This document shows, one piece after another, positions 52,590 through 64,000 of a stretch of 64,000 nt of DNA. The position numbers and the translations under genes are program-made. The number at the start of each line of letters is the position of its first letter. Positions within the stretch are counted from its first letter, which is position 1. The stretch is from Urechis unicinctus. Its lineage: Eukaryota; Annelida; Polychaeta; Xenopneusta; Urechidae. The notes below the pieces were generated by a model. It was not told the DNA's origin. It was given only the letters and a program-made list of their open reading frames with translations, and did no database searches. The stretch spans positions 67,353,635-67,417,634 of the forward strand of contig CM067356.1 of assembly GCA_034190875.2 (NCBI GenBank), in the 5' to 3' direction.

Positions 52590-53751
52590 GGTTTGTTTGT
52601 TACTTAATATCAGTAATGCATTATTTAATCCTGATAGGTTTCATATAATCGTTTTTTGATCTTAATTGTATCTTACAGACATTACGTGGGAATCTATCAT
52701 TCATGCATTGGTGGTTGTACGGAGCATCGAATTGATGAAATTGATGTACTAAGCGTGAAGTGAGATGTGCAATTGTACGGAAAAGACGCACTTAGCGGGG
52801 CGCGTTGCAATATATTACTGACCCCGAATGGATTGAGCCGATCACCAATCTGCCAGTTGACAATGTGACTCCAAAACATGTGTGAATATGCACCTAGCGG
52901 GCCGTGTTGCAATATGTTAAAGACACCGACTGGAGTGACTCGATCACCAATCTGCCAATGGACTGTGTGACTCCAAAACATGTGTGAATATGCACCTAGC
53001 GGGCCGTGTTGCAATATATTAAAGACACCGACTGGAGTGACTCGATCACCAGTCTGCCAGTGGACTGTGTGACTCCAAAACATGTCACCTTCAGTCGAAA
53101 CTAGTCGGCTCCCGGCTTAATCCGTTCAGTTTGCGGGAGTTCCTATTCTGTTTATCAGCAGATGCTGAATAAAAAGAAACATCCTTTGAAAGTTGGCGAC
53201 AAGGAGATTCTTACACGATTCATTCGACGTCGTGACTTGGTTGCAAAGTCTGAGGTAGACACAATGACAGCGCTAACAAGCTCGATACTGAAGAAATGAT
53301 ATTCCTGCTAGTCAAAAGACTCACAAGGTTAGCTTCGCTACCACAAACAGAAGTGCTTGATTTGATTATTTGAACGGGGTGGCTACATTAAGAACAGACT
53401 GAAGTCGCTCGACAACGCGATCAACAGAATCTCGCCCGTAGATAATCGGCAACCGGCTTCGTTTAATATCAAGAGGTCACAAACTGACGTCACAGGAAGC
53501 AGAACGCGAATCAACACTTTCGTTTCTCACCCTTATTAATGAGGAAACGTTCAAGCAGGCGATTCAGACAAAGTGACCCCATAGGTTTGTGCTTAGTACC
53601 TCCTGGGGGTGGCAAATAAAGACAGCACATGGTTAGGTTTTACGGAGTTTGCTGCTCTAAACATGTTGTTGTAGTTTTAAAGGCTAACCGATTGGCATTT
53701 CTCTTGGCGAGGGCACTTCCTTGACAAAGAAACAATGTTTGTCGAATAGCT
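52590..53751 (-). repeat. Module T, first unit of a recent 1162-bp tandem duplication
   Basis: This unit and the next are 1162 bp apart and differ at only about ten positions (around 99 percent identity). The surrounding arm is far more diverged from its partner. Each unit contains about three 102-bp subrepeats. Older module T copies lie at 5.64-6.42 kb (opposite strand, one subrepeat) and 17.49-18.0 kb (the 3' part only). Nothing in it identifies a transposase. Confidence 0.9.
52792..53086 (-). repeat. 102-bp tandem subrepeats inside module T unit 1
   Basis: Three head-to-tail copies with a period of exactly 102 bp start at 52792, 52894 and 52996. The first is the most diverged. Because 102 is a multiple of three, a frame on the minus strand stays open through all copies and would give a 34-residue repeat beginning MFWSHTVHWQ. 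Confidence 0.9.
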
Positions 53752-54914
53752 GGTTTGTTTGTCACTTAATATCAGTAATGCATTATTTAATCCTGATAGG
53801 TTTCATATAATCGCTTTTTGATCTTAATTGTATCTTACAGACATTACGTGGGAATCTATCATTCATGCATTGGTGGTTGTACGGAGCATCGAATTGATGA
53901 AATTGATGTACTAAGCGTGAAGTGAGATGTGCAATTGTACGGAAAAGACGCACTTAGCGGGGCGCGTTGCAATATATTACCGACCCCGATTGGATTGAGC
54001 CGATCACCAATCTGCCAGTTGACAATGTGACTCCAAAACATGTGTGAATATGCACCTAGCGGGCCGTGTTGCAATATGTTAAAGACACCGACTGGAGTGA
54101 CTCGATCACCAATCTGCCAATGGACTGTGTGACTCCAAAACATGTGTGAATATGCACCTAGCGGGCCGTGTTGCAATATATTAAAGACACCGACTGGAGT
54201 GACTCGATCACCAATCTGCCAGTGGACTGTGTGACTCCAAAACATGTCACCTTCAGTCGAAACTAGTCGGCTCCCGGCTTAATCCGTTCAGTTTGCGGGA
54301 GTTCCTATTCTGTTTATTAGCAGATGCTGAATAAAAAGAAACATCCTTTGAAAGTTGGCGACAAGGAGATTCTTACACGATTCATTCGACGTCGTGACTT
54401 GGTTGCAAAGTCTGAGGTAGACACAATGACAGCGCTAACAAGCTCGATACTGAAGAAATGATATTCCTGCTAGTCAAAAGACTCACAAGGTTAGCTTCGC
54501 TACCACAAACAGAAGTGCTTGATCTGATTATTTGAACGGGGTGGCTACATTAAGAACAGACTGAAGTCGCTCGACAACGCGATCAACAGAATCTCGCCCG
54601 TAGATAATCGGCAACCGGCTTCGTTTAATATCAAGAGGTCACAAACTGACGTCACAGGAAGCAGAACGCGAATCAACACTTTCGTTTCTCACCCTTATTA
54701 ATGAGGAAACGTTCAAGCAGGCGATTCAGACAAAGTGACCCCATAGGTTTGTGCTTAGTACCTCCTGGGGGTGGCAAATAAAGACAGCACATGGTTAGGT
54801 TTTATGGAGTTTGCTGCTCTAAACATGTTGTTGTAGTTTTAAAGGCTTACCGATTGGCATTTCTCTTGGCGAGGGCACTTCCTTGACAAAAAAACAATGT
54901 TTGTCGAATAGCTG
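53752..54914 (-). repeat. Module T, second unit of the tandem duplication
   Basis: Near-identical to the preceding unit. The join follows GTCGAATAGCTG at both unit ends. Its minus-strand 128-codon open frame (53859-54245) differs from that of the first unit at three positions, all of which change an amino acid, so there is no sign of protein-level constraint. Confidence 0.9.
53954..54248 (-). repeat. 102-bp tandem subrepeats inside module T unit 2
   Basis: The same three-copy array as in unit 1, carried along by the 1162-bp duplication. Confidence 0.9.
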
Positions 54915-56970
54915 TAATTTTATTTTAAGAGCATATTGGGCTTTGTAAACAGAATTATTGATGGGAACGCCATTCAAATACAAGTTAATGTACTAACTAT
55001 CAATATTGACGACGTAGCATCATGCAATGGTCGTATTAACGATGTCAACAGATGATTGGCGTCTGTGTATTTATACCATTTTTAATAATAAGAAGACTAG
55101 TCTTCAACGAGATGAAATAACGCACGTCTGATGGATTCATTTTACATATGTGAAGTAATTTCGCAGTTCATTCATTCCTTTGATGGTTCCTCAATATGCA
55201 ACGTTTGCAGCTCGCAAAAAGCTGATTACCTTGCCTAAAATATCCATATGTTTTCGTCATTAGTGTTTTCATATTTAGAGCCGTATTGCTAACATCGTAT
55301 GATCAATATTATACACGAATCACGCAATCGTCATCATCATCATCACCATCACCCATGCCAAACAGGTTGCCCACTAGTAGTTGCCGCTGGCAACATACAG
55401 TAAGATACAGTGGGCCGTTATTACCCCGGAACAACTGGGGGCTTAAACCAACGAGATGTGTATCAACAGGCTCAGGTAAAGGAGTTTGTTGTGCCAATTA
55501 AGCTAGTCCGTTTACGTATGTTAAGGGTAATCGTAATAGCCTAGTCCTAATATTTAATCGTTCATATGCTATTGACGCGTTTGCTAGTACCACTGATAGT
55601 TCCAAAATAAATATGGTTGGAAGAAAAACGCCACAAGAGCAACTATCGATACAACGCTTAGAATGGTATCTATGCAGAGTAACAAACATGCGTCACGTCT
55701 ACTATTCTCAACACGCGTGGTTAATGGACTCATGAAACGTTACTTATTCGAGCAGTAGATTGGGTTGGGCATCTCGTGTGGTCAATGGATCAATCGTCAT
55801 GGAAAGGAACCATTGTTTAATCGGATGGGCAAAACCTGATATATTTTAAGTTATTTAATATGTAATGACGTCAACTCTTGATAATCGGCTCTGTTTTTAC
55901 AGCATATCTTCAACGAACTTAAAGTACACTGATTTATGCCTTTTGCATTGGTAAGGTCTTTCACCATTCATCCACTCCTTTCCTTGACCGTCAATATTTG
56001 CTGCACGCAAAATCTGATTATCTCGCCCAAAATACCCATACATTTGTGCTATCAGTATACTGCACCATATTGAGGGCAGTATTGCTAATGGGCACCTGTT
56101 ACTAGTGATCAAATTCAACAGACCGGGAAATAAAATACCAGAATGATAGTTGTGTTACGTGCAATATCATGACAGGATCATTAGTTACATATTATGCTAT
56201 AAAAAAGCTGTCCGATGAATAGGAGCTCTAGGCAAGACGTTGTTTCTGCGTCAAACAATACATTTTTGATAAAACAAGCCTTTAACATAAAATGTTGATC
56301 TATCCTGTTCATTCCCATATTATTGCATTGTGAAAGTTTCTTTTGATGTACATCCATATATACTCTTAATTGTCAACGGTACCAGTCAATCAATTGCAGT
56401 CACATACTTTATAGTCTGATCCAAAACATTATCCTGCATTTAATTATTCCAGCTCAATTGTAACTTGAGCACGTTGAGTGTTAGAGTGAGTGCAAGGAAC
56501 GGATAGGCGACAATGTCTACTGTGCTTTGCAAGAAACAATTCCCTGTGTACTAATTTTGACATTTTGTATTGATGCCGGCTGTCATATTGGAACATGCAG
56601 ATTTTCTTGCTGCTGTAAAGATTTTATATAAATTACCCTTATTTGAGATACCTGTGTCAGCAAAGTGCTTACCGAATATCAAACACGTTTTACTGACGCA
56701 TTGGACCCAATAAAAACAATGTATTTTTTAAATGCTAATGTATAACCAACACCAGGTTGTGAAAATACTGTACGGAGACAATGATTTGTAACTCAATATA
56801 TAAAGTTAGACGAAGACATGTATAACAAGCTTATAAAGTGAATAACATAAGTGAATACAAACCCAATTCTCTTCCCAGATTGTCTTTCTCTAACGATAAA
56901 AGCGCATCAATGTAGACGATAATCAAACTAGTTCATTTCCTGATGAGTAATATCCGATTTGCAGCGATGG

Positions 56971-57240
<270 letters not shown>

Positions 57241-57583
57241 AGGTTTGGATCAATAAGCGAAAGTGCCATGTGGGATCATTGATTTTGCCAAACAAATTAC
57301 CAAAAAGAATGACATATACAATTCCTACAGTACAAACTGAAATCCATCACCACAACTTTTAATGACAAGTTTTGATAAAAAGGGGTGTCGAAAAGTAATG
57401 CATATTTTAGTTTGTGCTTTCGGTTTTATTGATGTTTGTCACAGGTAGCTTAATGGAATGACGAACTAATTAAGAGTATGTAAATGGCTGACTACGCTGC
57501 CATTAAGATGCAATAGTACTAGTTGAGTTGGGATCGGCAGCATTATTGCGCTGAATTGGTTTTTGAATACGGAATGGATGTCG

Positions 57584-57659
57584 GTAAGGACGCAGTACGC
57601 AGTATACAAATATTGTTAATGAAATAACGCATCAGCTTTGGATAGGCACATCAGCAAAC
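57584..57659 (+). repeat. 71-bp direct repeat, right copy
   Basis: Second copy of the repeat at 56971-57041, with small indels. Continuing sequence (GGTGCTATTCAG) resembles about 62.04 kb (GGTGTTATTCAG), so it is also part of a wider repeated module. Confidence 0.75.
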
Positions 57660-58049
57660 TATTGGTGCTATTCAGTACTTACCACCCAGACGGGTCAATA
57701 ATAGTATCAGCTAGATGTGTCATATTAGGCTTTGTTGTTAGGCTACCGTTCACGGAAACGCCATTTCCCTGATGCTTCTTTTCTGCTACTCGTTAAGAAA
57801 CTGAACGCAATGATCATAATATTTCCTTCCATACTGAATGTGTGTAAACCATACGCATACAAAATTAACTTGCTATTTGATATCATTATGACGTTAAATA
57901 TATCTTAAATGTACGATGTAAACAAGTATAATATACAAATGCAGGCAAATGCAAAGCAGAATGACTTGTCCTGTTGTCACACGGCCTTAGACTTTGAAGC
58001 TATGCTAGAAGGACTCACTCCGTTTAGCTATGCGGTGAATACGGACATC

Positions 58050-58330
58050 AGTGAAGCACATTATTGTCGTCAAATGGCGCTACGATACAATCAACAACGC
58101 AATGGTACTGTTGATCAAACGTTTCGTGGATTGCTTCAAAGTTACATCTGTTGAAGAAATCGAGTCTACTGATAAGGCAAGGCGACCGCGCCCCCGAATC
58201 GTTCCAAATATTCCGTGTGATTTTAAGAGACACTATTTCAAGGCGCGCTGCTCACAGAACGCGAACACGTAGTTTGCCGGGTGGGGCTGCGATTGAGCCC
58301 TTACAGCCTAGCCATAAGCTTTTTGACATT
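58050..58330 (+). repeat. Module Q copy 1
   Basis: Diverged direct copy of 60955-61210, sharing GTCGTCA.ATGGCGCTA, ATCTGTTGAAGA and GTGATTTTA. A frame reading VTSVEEIES here reads VASVEDIES in the other copy, but both are open for only a short distance. Possible coding relic; function unknown. Confidence 0.6.
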
Positions 58331-60954
58331 ACGACGCATACTTCAATGATATTTTTGATACATTTTTAGAATTGGTTAGTAACTACACACGCACATTGAT
58401 CAATAAAAAAGTTTTTATGCAATATGCAACATTATTAAACGATTCACATTTATTTCGTGTTGCAGATTGAGAGGTTAAATCAAGCCACATTCTTCATAAA
58501 TAACAATAAATGTTGAATTATATTCTGATACAGGCGATACATTTTGCAAGATTGAAAGCACGTAGCATGAGGATGAGGAATGCTTTGTCCAGAGCTTCAA
58601 AAGTGCGCTTTGTTGTTGCCGTGATCACTCAGAACGTCGATTGGAAGCTCTGTTCATCAGAAGATAATACTCGAATGCATTTGCAATGTGTGCTTTGCGA
58701 CTGAAATTTATCAATGGTAGTTGGAAAGACGAACGAGATATTTCAATAATATTCCTCCAAATAGTTCTCTTATAGAGATGTGCGTTTACTTAGTGTTGTG
58801 TACTAGATGCGTATTTACTTGGTGTTTAAAATTGCACACAATGCGTGTGCTGTGTTCAGATATAGGATATCATCACCTTTGATTAATAATAACTCCACCA
58901 TAAGCCCAACCCATCACATACAAGATACATTCAATTCTAATCACCGTATTCGAAAGACTAGAATGGTCTGTGCCAGGGTTGTGAACAGTGAGACGAGATT
59001 AAAATAACATGTGGCATTAGGCTAACTTTTTGAAGAAGGAGGTCACTTCCGTGGCCAGCGGCCTTGACACAAACATGGAGTAAGTTTAAAAATATCCCAT
59101 AGGACCCTGCTGTCCAAGGAAACTAACTACAGTGACGTGATTTCAGCGTAATAGGTGTGACGCACGGAAGGAGTAAGCAATGTTCTGATGATGTGTAAAA
59201 TCCTCAGCATACGATAATAGCATCACTTTGATTCAATTACACGAACGTTAAATGATTGGAATTATTCAGTGCTGGTCGAATACCCAAACGGTAACAATGT
59301 CCCGTGCAAGAACATTGTTTCCATTGATACAAACTATAAATGTTTAATTACTGGAATAACTCCACTGAATACCCTCAAAGGAGGCAGTATATATACAATT
59401 CCACAATACTGGATCATCATGATGGTTTCATCACCTATCATACTAGGTCATCTTTCTGGTAAGGCAAACACATTGCCACTGACAGAAATGTATTTTCTCT
59501 GAAGCTCATCTCTGCTACTTTCTCAGAAGCTAGATAAAATCGCCAGACCCTTTCATTCCATTCTGCATTAATGTATATCATATGCATATATAATTGACTA
59601 TTATTCACATTGTGATGTGAGCTCTTCTGCTTACTTTATTTGCAACAGATATTGCCTCATTCTGTTATTTAGATATTGATAGTAAGGGGCCCTATGAATT
59701 TGACGTTGACATTGTTTCTTTGCCACATAATACATAACAAAAAACCACACCTATAACCTACAATGTTGATTTATGTCGATCATTCCATCTTAGAGCAATT
59801 GTCTGCATAATTATAACATCTTTAAACGCGTTTTCTGAGCATTATTTTGCTATTGCGGCTTTAATTCAACACAATGTTCACGAGGCACAACTAGTCTCAT
59901 ATCGCCCACGAGCTGTTTCTCAACGTTGTTCATTTTATTTTATCTCACAGTTTGATCATAGCTTCCTATCTATTAGAATACAATTAAAGGATGATGTCCA
60001 AACGCTAAGAACTTGGGTTGACAGAAAACAAAGCCACTTGGTATTGCTTTGTTGGCAAAAAGCTATATTTGGTAATGTTTCAACACAGTAATTATCGCTA
60101 GCGTCTTTATTCAACTCGGTATTCACGGCCATTGTAACATTTGCAAACAACCCAGTCTTTCTACTTCTGGCAGGTACAGTGCAACTGGCAAGCAGACAGA
60201 CTTGTGTGAGAGGTATGTGACGTTATATAATAGCTGTGTTTGTGACCACCTGGTACGAGCTGAGAGCTACAGGCGCGTAGAATGGCGTCAAAAAATAAAA
60301 TTGCAGCGCTTATGGTTGCAATTCGTATCGGCGAGTGCCGTTGATAATGATGATATGTTTACTTTAAAATATTATCATTGCATGATGTTATCATAAATTG
60401 ACTCTTGAAAGGGTTGTCTGATTGGATCGAGTAGAAGTCATTAATCCTGGCTTAGTTAATCGGTGGGCTTAGTGTATTTGGCCATATGTATCTAGTCATA
60501 GTATATTCGACATTCTGATTTATGGTCACTATGCCTTGTGTGATGACTTACAACGCAGATATTTCAGAGATTGACAACGTATTAAGTCATTAAAGGTAAT
60601 AGTTTCCAATCCATTACTTGCAGTGCCGACATTGAATACACATGCTATTGGCTCTATTTCTGCTCTATGTCTGCAACTAAGTCATAAAATGGATGAAATG
60701 ATCATATAGTATGCCTTACTGAATGAGTGTATTCCAGATACATACATAAATGACTGGTATTGGACGTCATCGGAGCGTAAACTCCTTCTTTAATTTTCGA
60801 TGTAGACACATCATGAACTAATGAAGTCAAATGCAAAGCAGTCATAATTTCATTAATTGCGCATTGACAGCTATTACATGTTGTTGCGGTACGGCTTAAG
60901 AGCCTACACTTTCGCAATAAGGGCCCCTCTGCGGCGAGTATACATGTAAAATAT

Positions 60955-61210
60955 CAACATTGCTGTCGTCATGTGGCGCTATCCTTGAATCAACTGAGCA
61001 CATCGAGCTGTCGATCCAACGTCTCTGGGGTGGTCTTATTGTGGCATCTGTTGAAGATATAGAGTCTTTCGACCGCGTTCTGCAACCCCGAATTTATTTA
61101 ACATTCTATGTGATTTTACAGTTGTCGTGTGCACATAGTTTATCGCGCGGAGGCTCAAGTAAGCGTTCTGAGCTTAACTATAGGCTCTTTGAAACTACGC
61201 CGTTTTCCCT
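60955..61210 (+). repeat. Module Q copy 2
   Basis: Partner of 58050-58330. It lies just upstream of the 61.3-61.8 kb copy of the 19.5-20.1 kb module. Confidence 0.6.
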
Positions 61211-61319
61211 AAAGACACGTCTTTGATGCATCGTGGAAGGGTAGGTTGAAAATCGAAAGTGAAATTATCGTTTATGAAAGTAATTCTATACCGGGACCAT
61301 AAATGTAATTGTTTGAAAT

Positions 61320-62270
61320 CACATGCACGCTGGTCCGTTGATTACATTTTATGCCATACTGTGAAGAGATTTACCCGCCACAATTAATTCTTGTTCCAGA
61401 TCAGTTAAGTTACCTAGTTAACAAATCACGATAAATGTGTGGTGTACTAATGACCCCATTTAAAGTCTTACCACCCAATAACACAGTTTATTCTATTCAT
61501 TACAGGATAGATTCTTGTCTATCTGACTCTGATGCAATTGCTCGATATGTTATCCACACTTGTAGCCATATCCCATTATTAAGGGATTTGTGCTAAACGG
61601 CTCCGACAAAGCAATAAATAAAAGAAATACCTGTTATGTTGATATATCCGGGCATTCTATGTGACTTTTTATTCAAAGTCAACCTCACATCCTCTCTTCA
61701 TTGTGCAGCATTTAGCGCATATTAAAAGACCGCATGAAAATACAAAAAATTGCATTTTGTATTGATGTACGCTGTAGAAAGTGCTTGTTGCGACGAAATA
61801 AAAACAGGTTGCTCACTGCAGCTTCTTAATTGAGTGGTGTCATTGCATTGCAATCTGTATTCATTTACATGTTAACCCATGCTTGATGAATGTGTTGCTT
61901 TTGATGACACCGGAGACTGATTGAGTGATGGATGAGAAATGCTTCGCAATTAACTTCGATAATACGATATGTAGGTGATTAGGTATCTGAGAATGTCTGA
62001 TCGAAGTTTGGTTACTTTGACACCAACATCTCAAAATTATTGGTGTTATTCAGAATTGCAGAACAACCCAAACGTAGCAATAAGAAGTAAACGTACAAAT
62101 CCACTATACTGCATTAACATCGTATGTCATACTAGACTAAGAAACCCAGCAAACCACATTATTTGCAAATCAAGACAAATGTTGGGTGTACAAATGAAAC
62201 AATTTAAAGGTAAACTACTATTTAAAACAATGTTTACTCTATTCAGTCCTGGATATAGCCTGGTCTCTCA
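61320..62270 (+). repeat. Repeat module with internal tandem duplication
   Basis: 61.32-61.80 kb is collinear with 19.5-20.1 kb (TTTTATGCCAT, TATTCTATTCATTA, GCAGCATTTAG). About 61.43-61.51 kb recurs at 62.18-62.27 kb (GGTGTAC.AATGA, TTTACTCTATTCA). Short open frames here are not conserved. Confidence 0.55.
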
Positions 62271-62599
62271 GATGGGATGAATTATGTGTAGAACGATGTT
62301 CTGGCATGGCGTTGGGAGCTGAGTATGGTAAGCTGCATTAACCCTGATTGCATTTGTTGTCGTAACCAAAATTCTTACACAATAATGCTTCTGAAATGAC
62401 ATTTATCTTGCTTAAAAGATCCTTAACAATCAATCACTTCCTATAAGTCCCATGTTTACATCAGATACGGATAATACGATGTTCATAAACTTGCTTTACA
62501 ATGGTTGTTCAAGATCAAGGTGAAACCAAGTTGGAATAATGTTGGTATAAATATCAGATTTCCATTCAACACTTCCAAATAGATGTTCAAGGTCCTAGC

Positions 62600-63310
62600 T
62601 TTTGACGCGTAAAAAGGCTGCCCACTATAAGACGCTCTAACAACATACAGGAAGATAAATGAGCCTTATTTACCACAGTAGGCTCAGAGTAACGAGGTAT
62701 GTACAGATAGGCTCAGGTAAACGATTTTTTGTGGCATTAGTGTTACTTAACTTTGGTTTATGGAGGCATATGTTGTTACCTACACAGCTTGTCGTCGATT
62801 TACTTACAAGTAATGACACATGTAGCTTTGCAGCCGAAGTGTGCAATATATATCCACAATATTGAGTGTGTTATGAACGCTTTAACCAGGTTTATCGTAT
62901 CTTTTGTAATTTCAGGATATAATTTTCGGCCTATTATAATTGGAAAAGCTTAACGAAATGTTACCTATCCAGTAATTAGGTGTCTGTGACTCATCAACAA
63001 TGAAAGAAATCTTTTGAATTCTTCGAACAAATATCCAACTTATTGCATCGAGATGTACGAGTGTACCCTCTATAACGCAAATCATAGTCTAGTACCTTTG
63101 TTCTCATCCAATATTGGGGATTACAATTCATCGTGGTACCACTGCCATTTGCAACGTAAATATTGTCGGAAGAATCGCCACAGGAGCAGACATCGTAACA
63201 ATGATTAGAATTAGCCCAATGATAAGAATAGCAAACATGCGTCACATTTATTAGCACCAGTCGCCAAACCGTATAAGAAACGTTACATTTTCAAGAAGCA
63301 GATTGGATCG
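62600..63310 (+). repeat. Arm fragment (modules V and U) outside the inverted duplication
   Basis: 62.60-62.76 kb matches 55.36-55.50 kb (GGCTCAGGTAAA, CAACATACAG, TGCCCACTA) and is followed, as in the right arm, by module U, which is a close copy of 16.24-16.72 kb. This is a partial extra copy of the arm in right-arm orientation. Confidence 0.75.
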
Positions 63311-63319
63311 GCATTATTT

Positions 63320-64000
63320 TGCATCGAAGTACGCACAATGCAGAAACGAAGTCGCCCATGAATGTTTATCATCAGACTGGGGTATCATAAGGTTGTCGTT
63401 CAAAACCCCACCATACAATACACATGCATTTGCATAAAATATGATTCCTTATAACCACAAATAATGCGAGATCACTTGATTTGCGCAAACACTGAGCGGT
63501 CTGTTTACGCAGTTTATTCTGATGCTGACAGTTGGAGAGGGCATGCTTGGACAGGCGAAGGCTCTTTGGCCACACGAAAGACATAGTAGCCTGCGGGTTT
63601 TTTTCATTTCTAAATGATGTCACGCGCACGCTTTGCAGCAAAAATGCGCAATGAATATTCACAATAACGAGTGGGTTATGAGCTCAGTAACAACCAACTG
63701 AACATGTCAAGCTCACCGAATTTCATTTATATGGACATGAGCTAGACCATACTATAGAAAACCTAGTGCATCTGCTATCACAGTGTTATAATTCCTTCCG
63801 GTATATATCGTTAAGGACCATTTGTGTAACTTTTTTCATACTTTCACTTACCCCGTTTGTAATTACATATTCAAATAAGTATCCGATTGTTTACAGTCGA
63901 TAAATGTCCTTATTACTTTATGGGGCGTAAACAGTTGAACCATACTGTTTTCCGATCCTCTGGATAAGCTACAGATGGATAAATACATTCTTGAAACCCG
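63320..64000. other. No gene recognised
   Basis: Mixed-composition sequence with only a short minus-strand frame (63372-63662) that has no recognisable features. Confidence 0.45.

Larger units (their letters stand above)
41150..56970 (-). repeat. Right arm of the large inverted duplication
   Basis: This is the partner of the left arm, read on the minus strand. It ends on the outer side just before the (TA)n tract at 57.04 kb and on the inner side near 41.15 kb. It carries private material: the 1162-bp tandem duplication (52.59-54.91), an inserted module A copy (49.9-50.35), a second partial module A copy (45.3-46.1), the assembly gap, and the broken reading frame at 42.87-43.49. Confidence 0.85.

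Noticed and set aside
52792..53086. CRISPR-like array
   Set aside because: The 102-bp units are head-to-tail without spacers, and the genome is eukaryotic.

Overview
This window is AT-rich nuclear DNA of a multicellular animal, most likely an invertebrate. The evidence is one intact, intronless rhodopsin-class GPCR gene with a eukaryotic core promoter (CCAAT box, GC box, TATA box, initiator), AATAAA signals, splice-like sites, tRNA-derived SINE heads, and very long (TA)n, (CA)n, (GAT)n and (CT)n microsatellites. The receptor resembles invertebrate neuropeptide (FMRFamide-receptor-like) receptors, but the phylum cannot be fixed from the sequence alone. There are no bacterial operons, rRNA genes, intact tRNA genes or CRISPR arrays. 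A 100-base run of N at 46644-46743 is an assembly gap.

The architecture is the most striking thing here. Reading both strands shows a large, old inverted duplication. The left arm (about 1.49-16.2 kb) matches the right arm (about 56.97-41.2 kb) in reverse complement. At least a dozen separate blocks are in the same order, at roughly 70-85 percent identity by eye. Even the microsatellite positions correspond (mixed CA/TA tract at 7.77-8.18 kb against TA tract at 51.12-51.50 kb; GAT tract at 5.15-5.27 kb against a short ATC tract at 55.34 kb). Each arm also has private insertions: 2.2-3.87 kb on the left, with a tRNA-derived SINE, and 49.55-50.6 kb on the right, with an extra copy of another arm module. 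Modules of the arms recur elsewhere (17.5-18.0, 19.5-20.7, 21.85-22.2, 28.7-30.2, 45.3-46.1 and 61.3-63.3 kb), so they belong to multicopy decayed repeat families. A 1162-bp unit inside the right arm has been tandemly duplicated very recently (about 99 percent identical).

The spacer between the arms (16.2-41.2 kb) holds the GPCR gene at 33.1-34.3 kb, most of the giant (TA)n tracts, two copies of a hairpin-bearing element that sit directly beside (TA)n tracts, and a possible terminal exon at 38.1-38.4 kb with a degenerate J-domain-like sequence. In the right arm, 42.87-43.49 kb carries a reading frame broken by two compensating shifts, which looks like a decaying protein gene. A 73-bp block is perfectly identical in two otherwise diverged direct copies (36.1 and 47.0 kb).

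Only the GPCR is annotated with high confidence. Most other short open frames lie in microsatellites or decayed repeats and are not listed as genes. All identities quoted are by-eye estimates.
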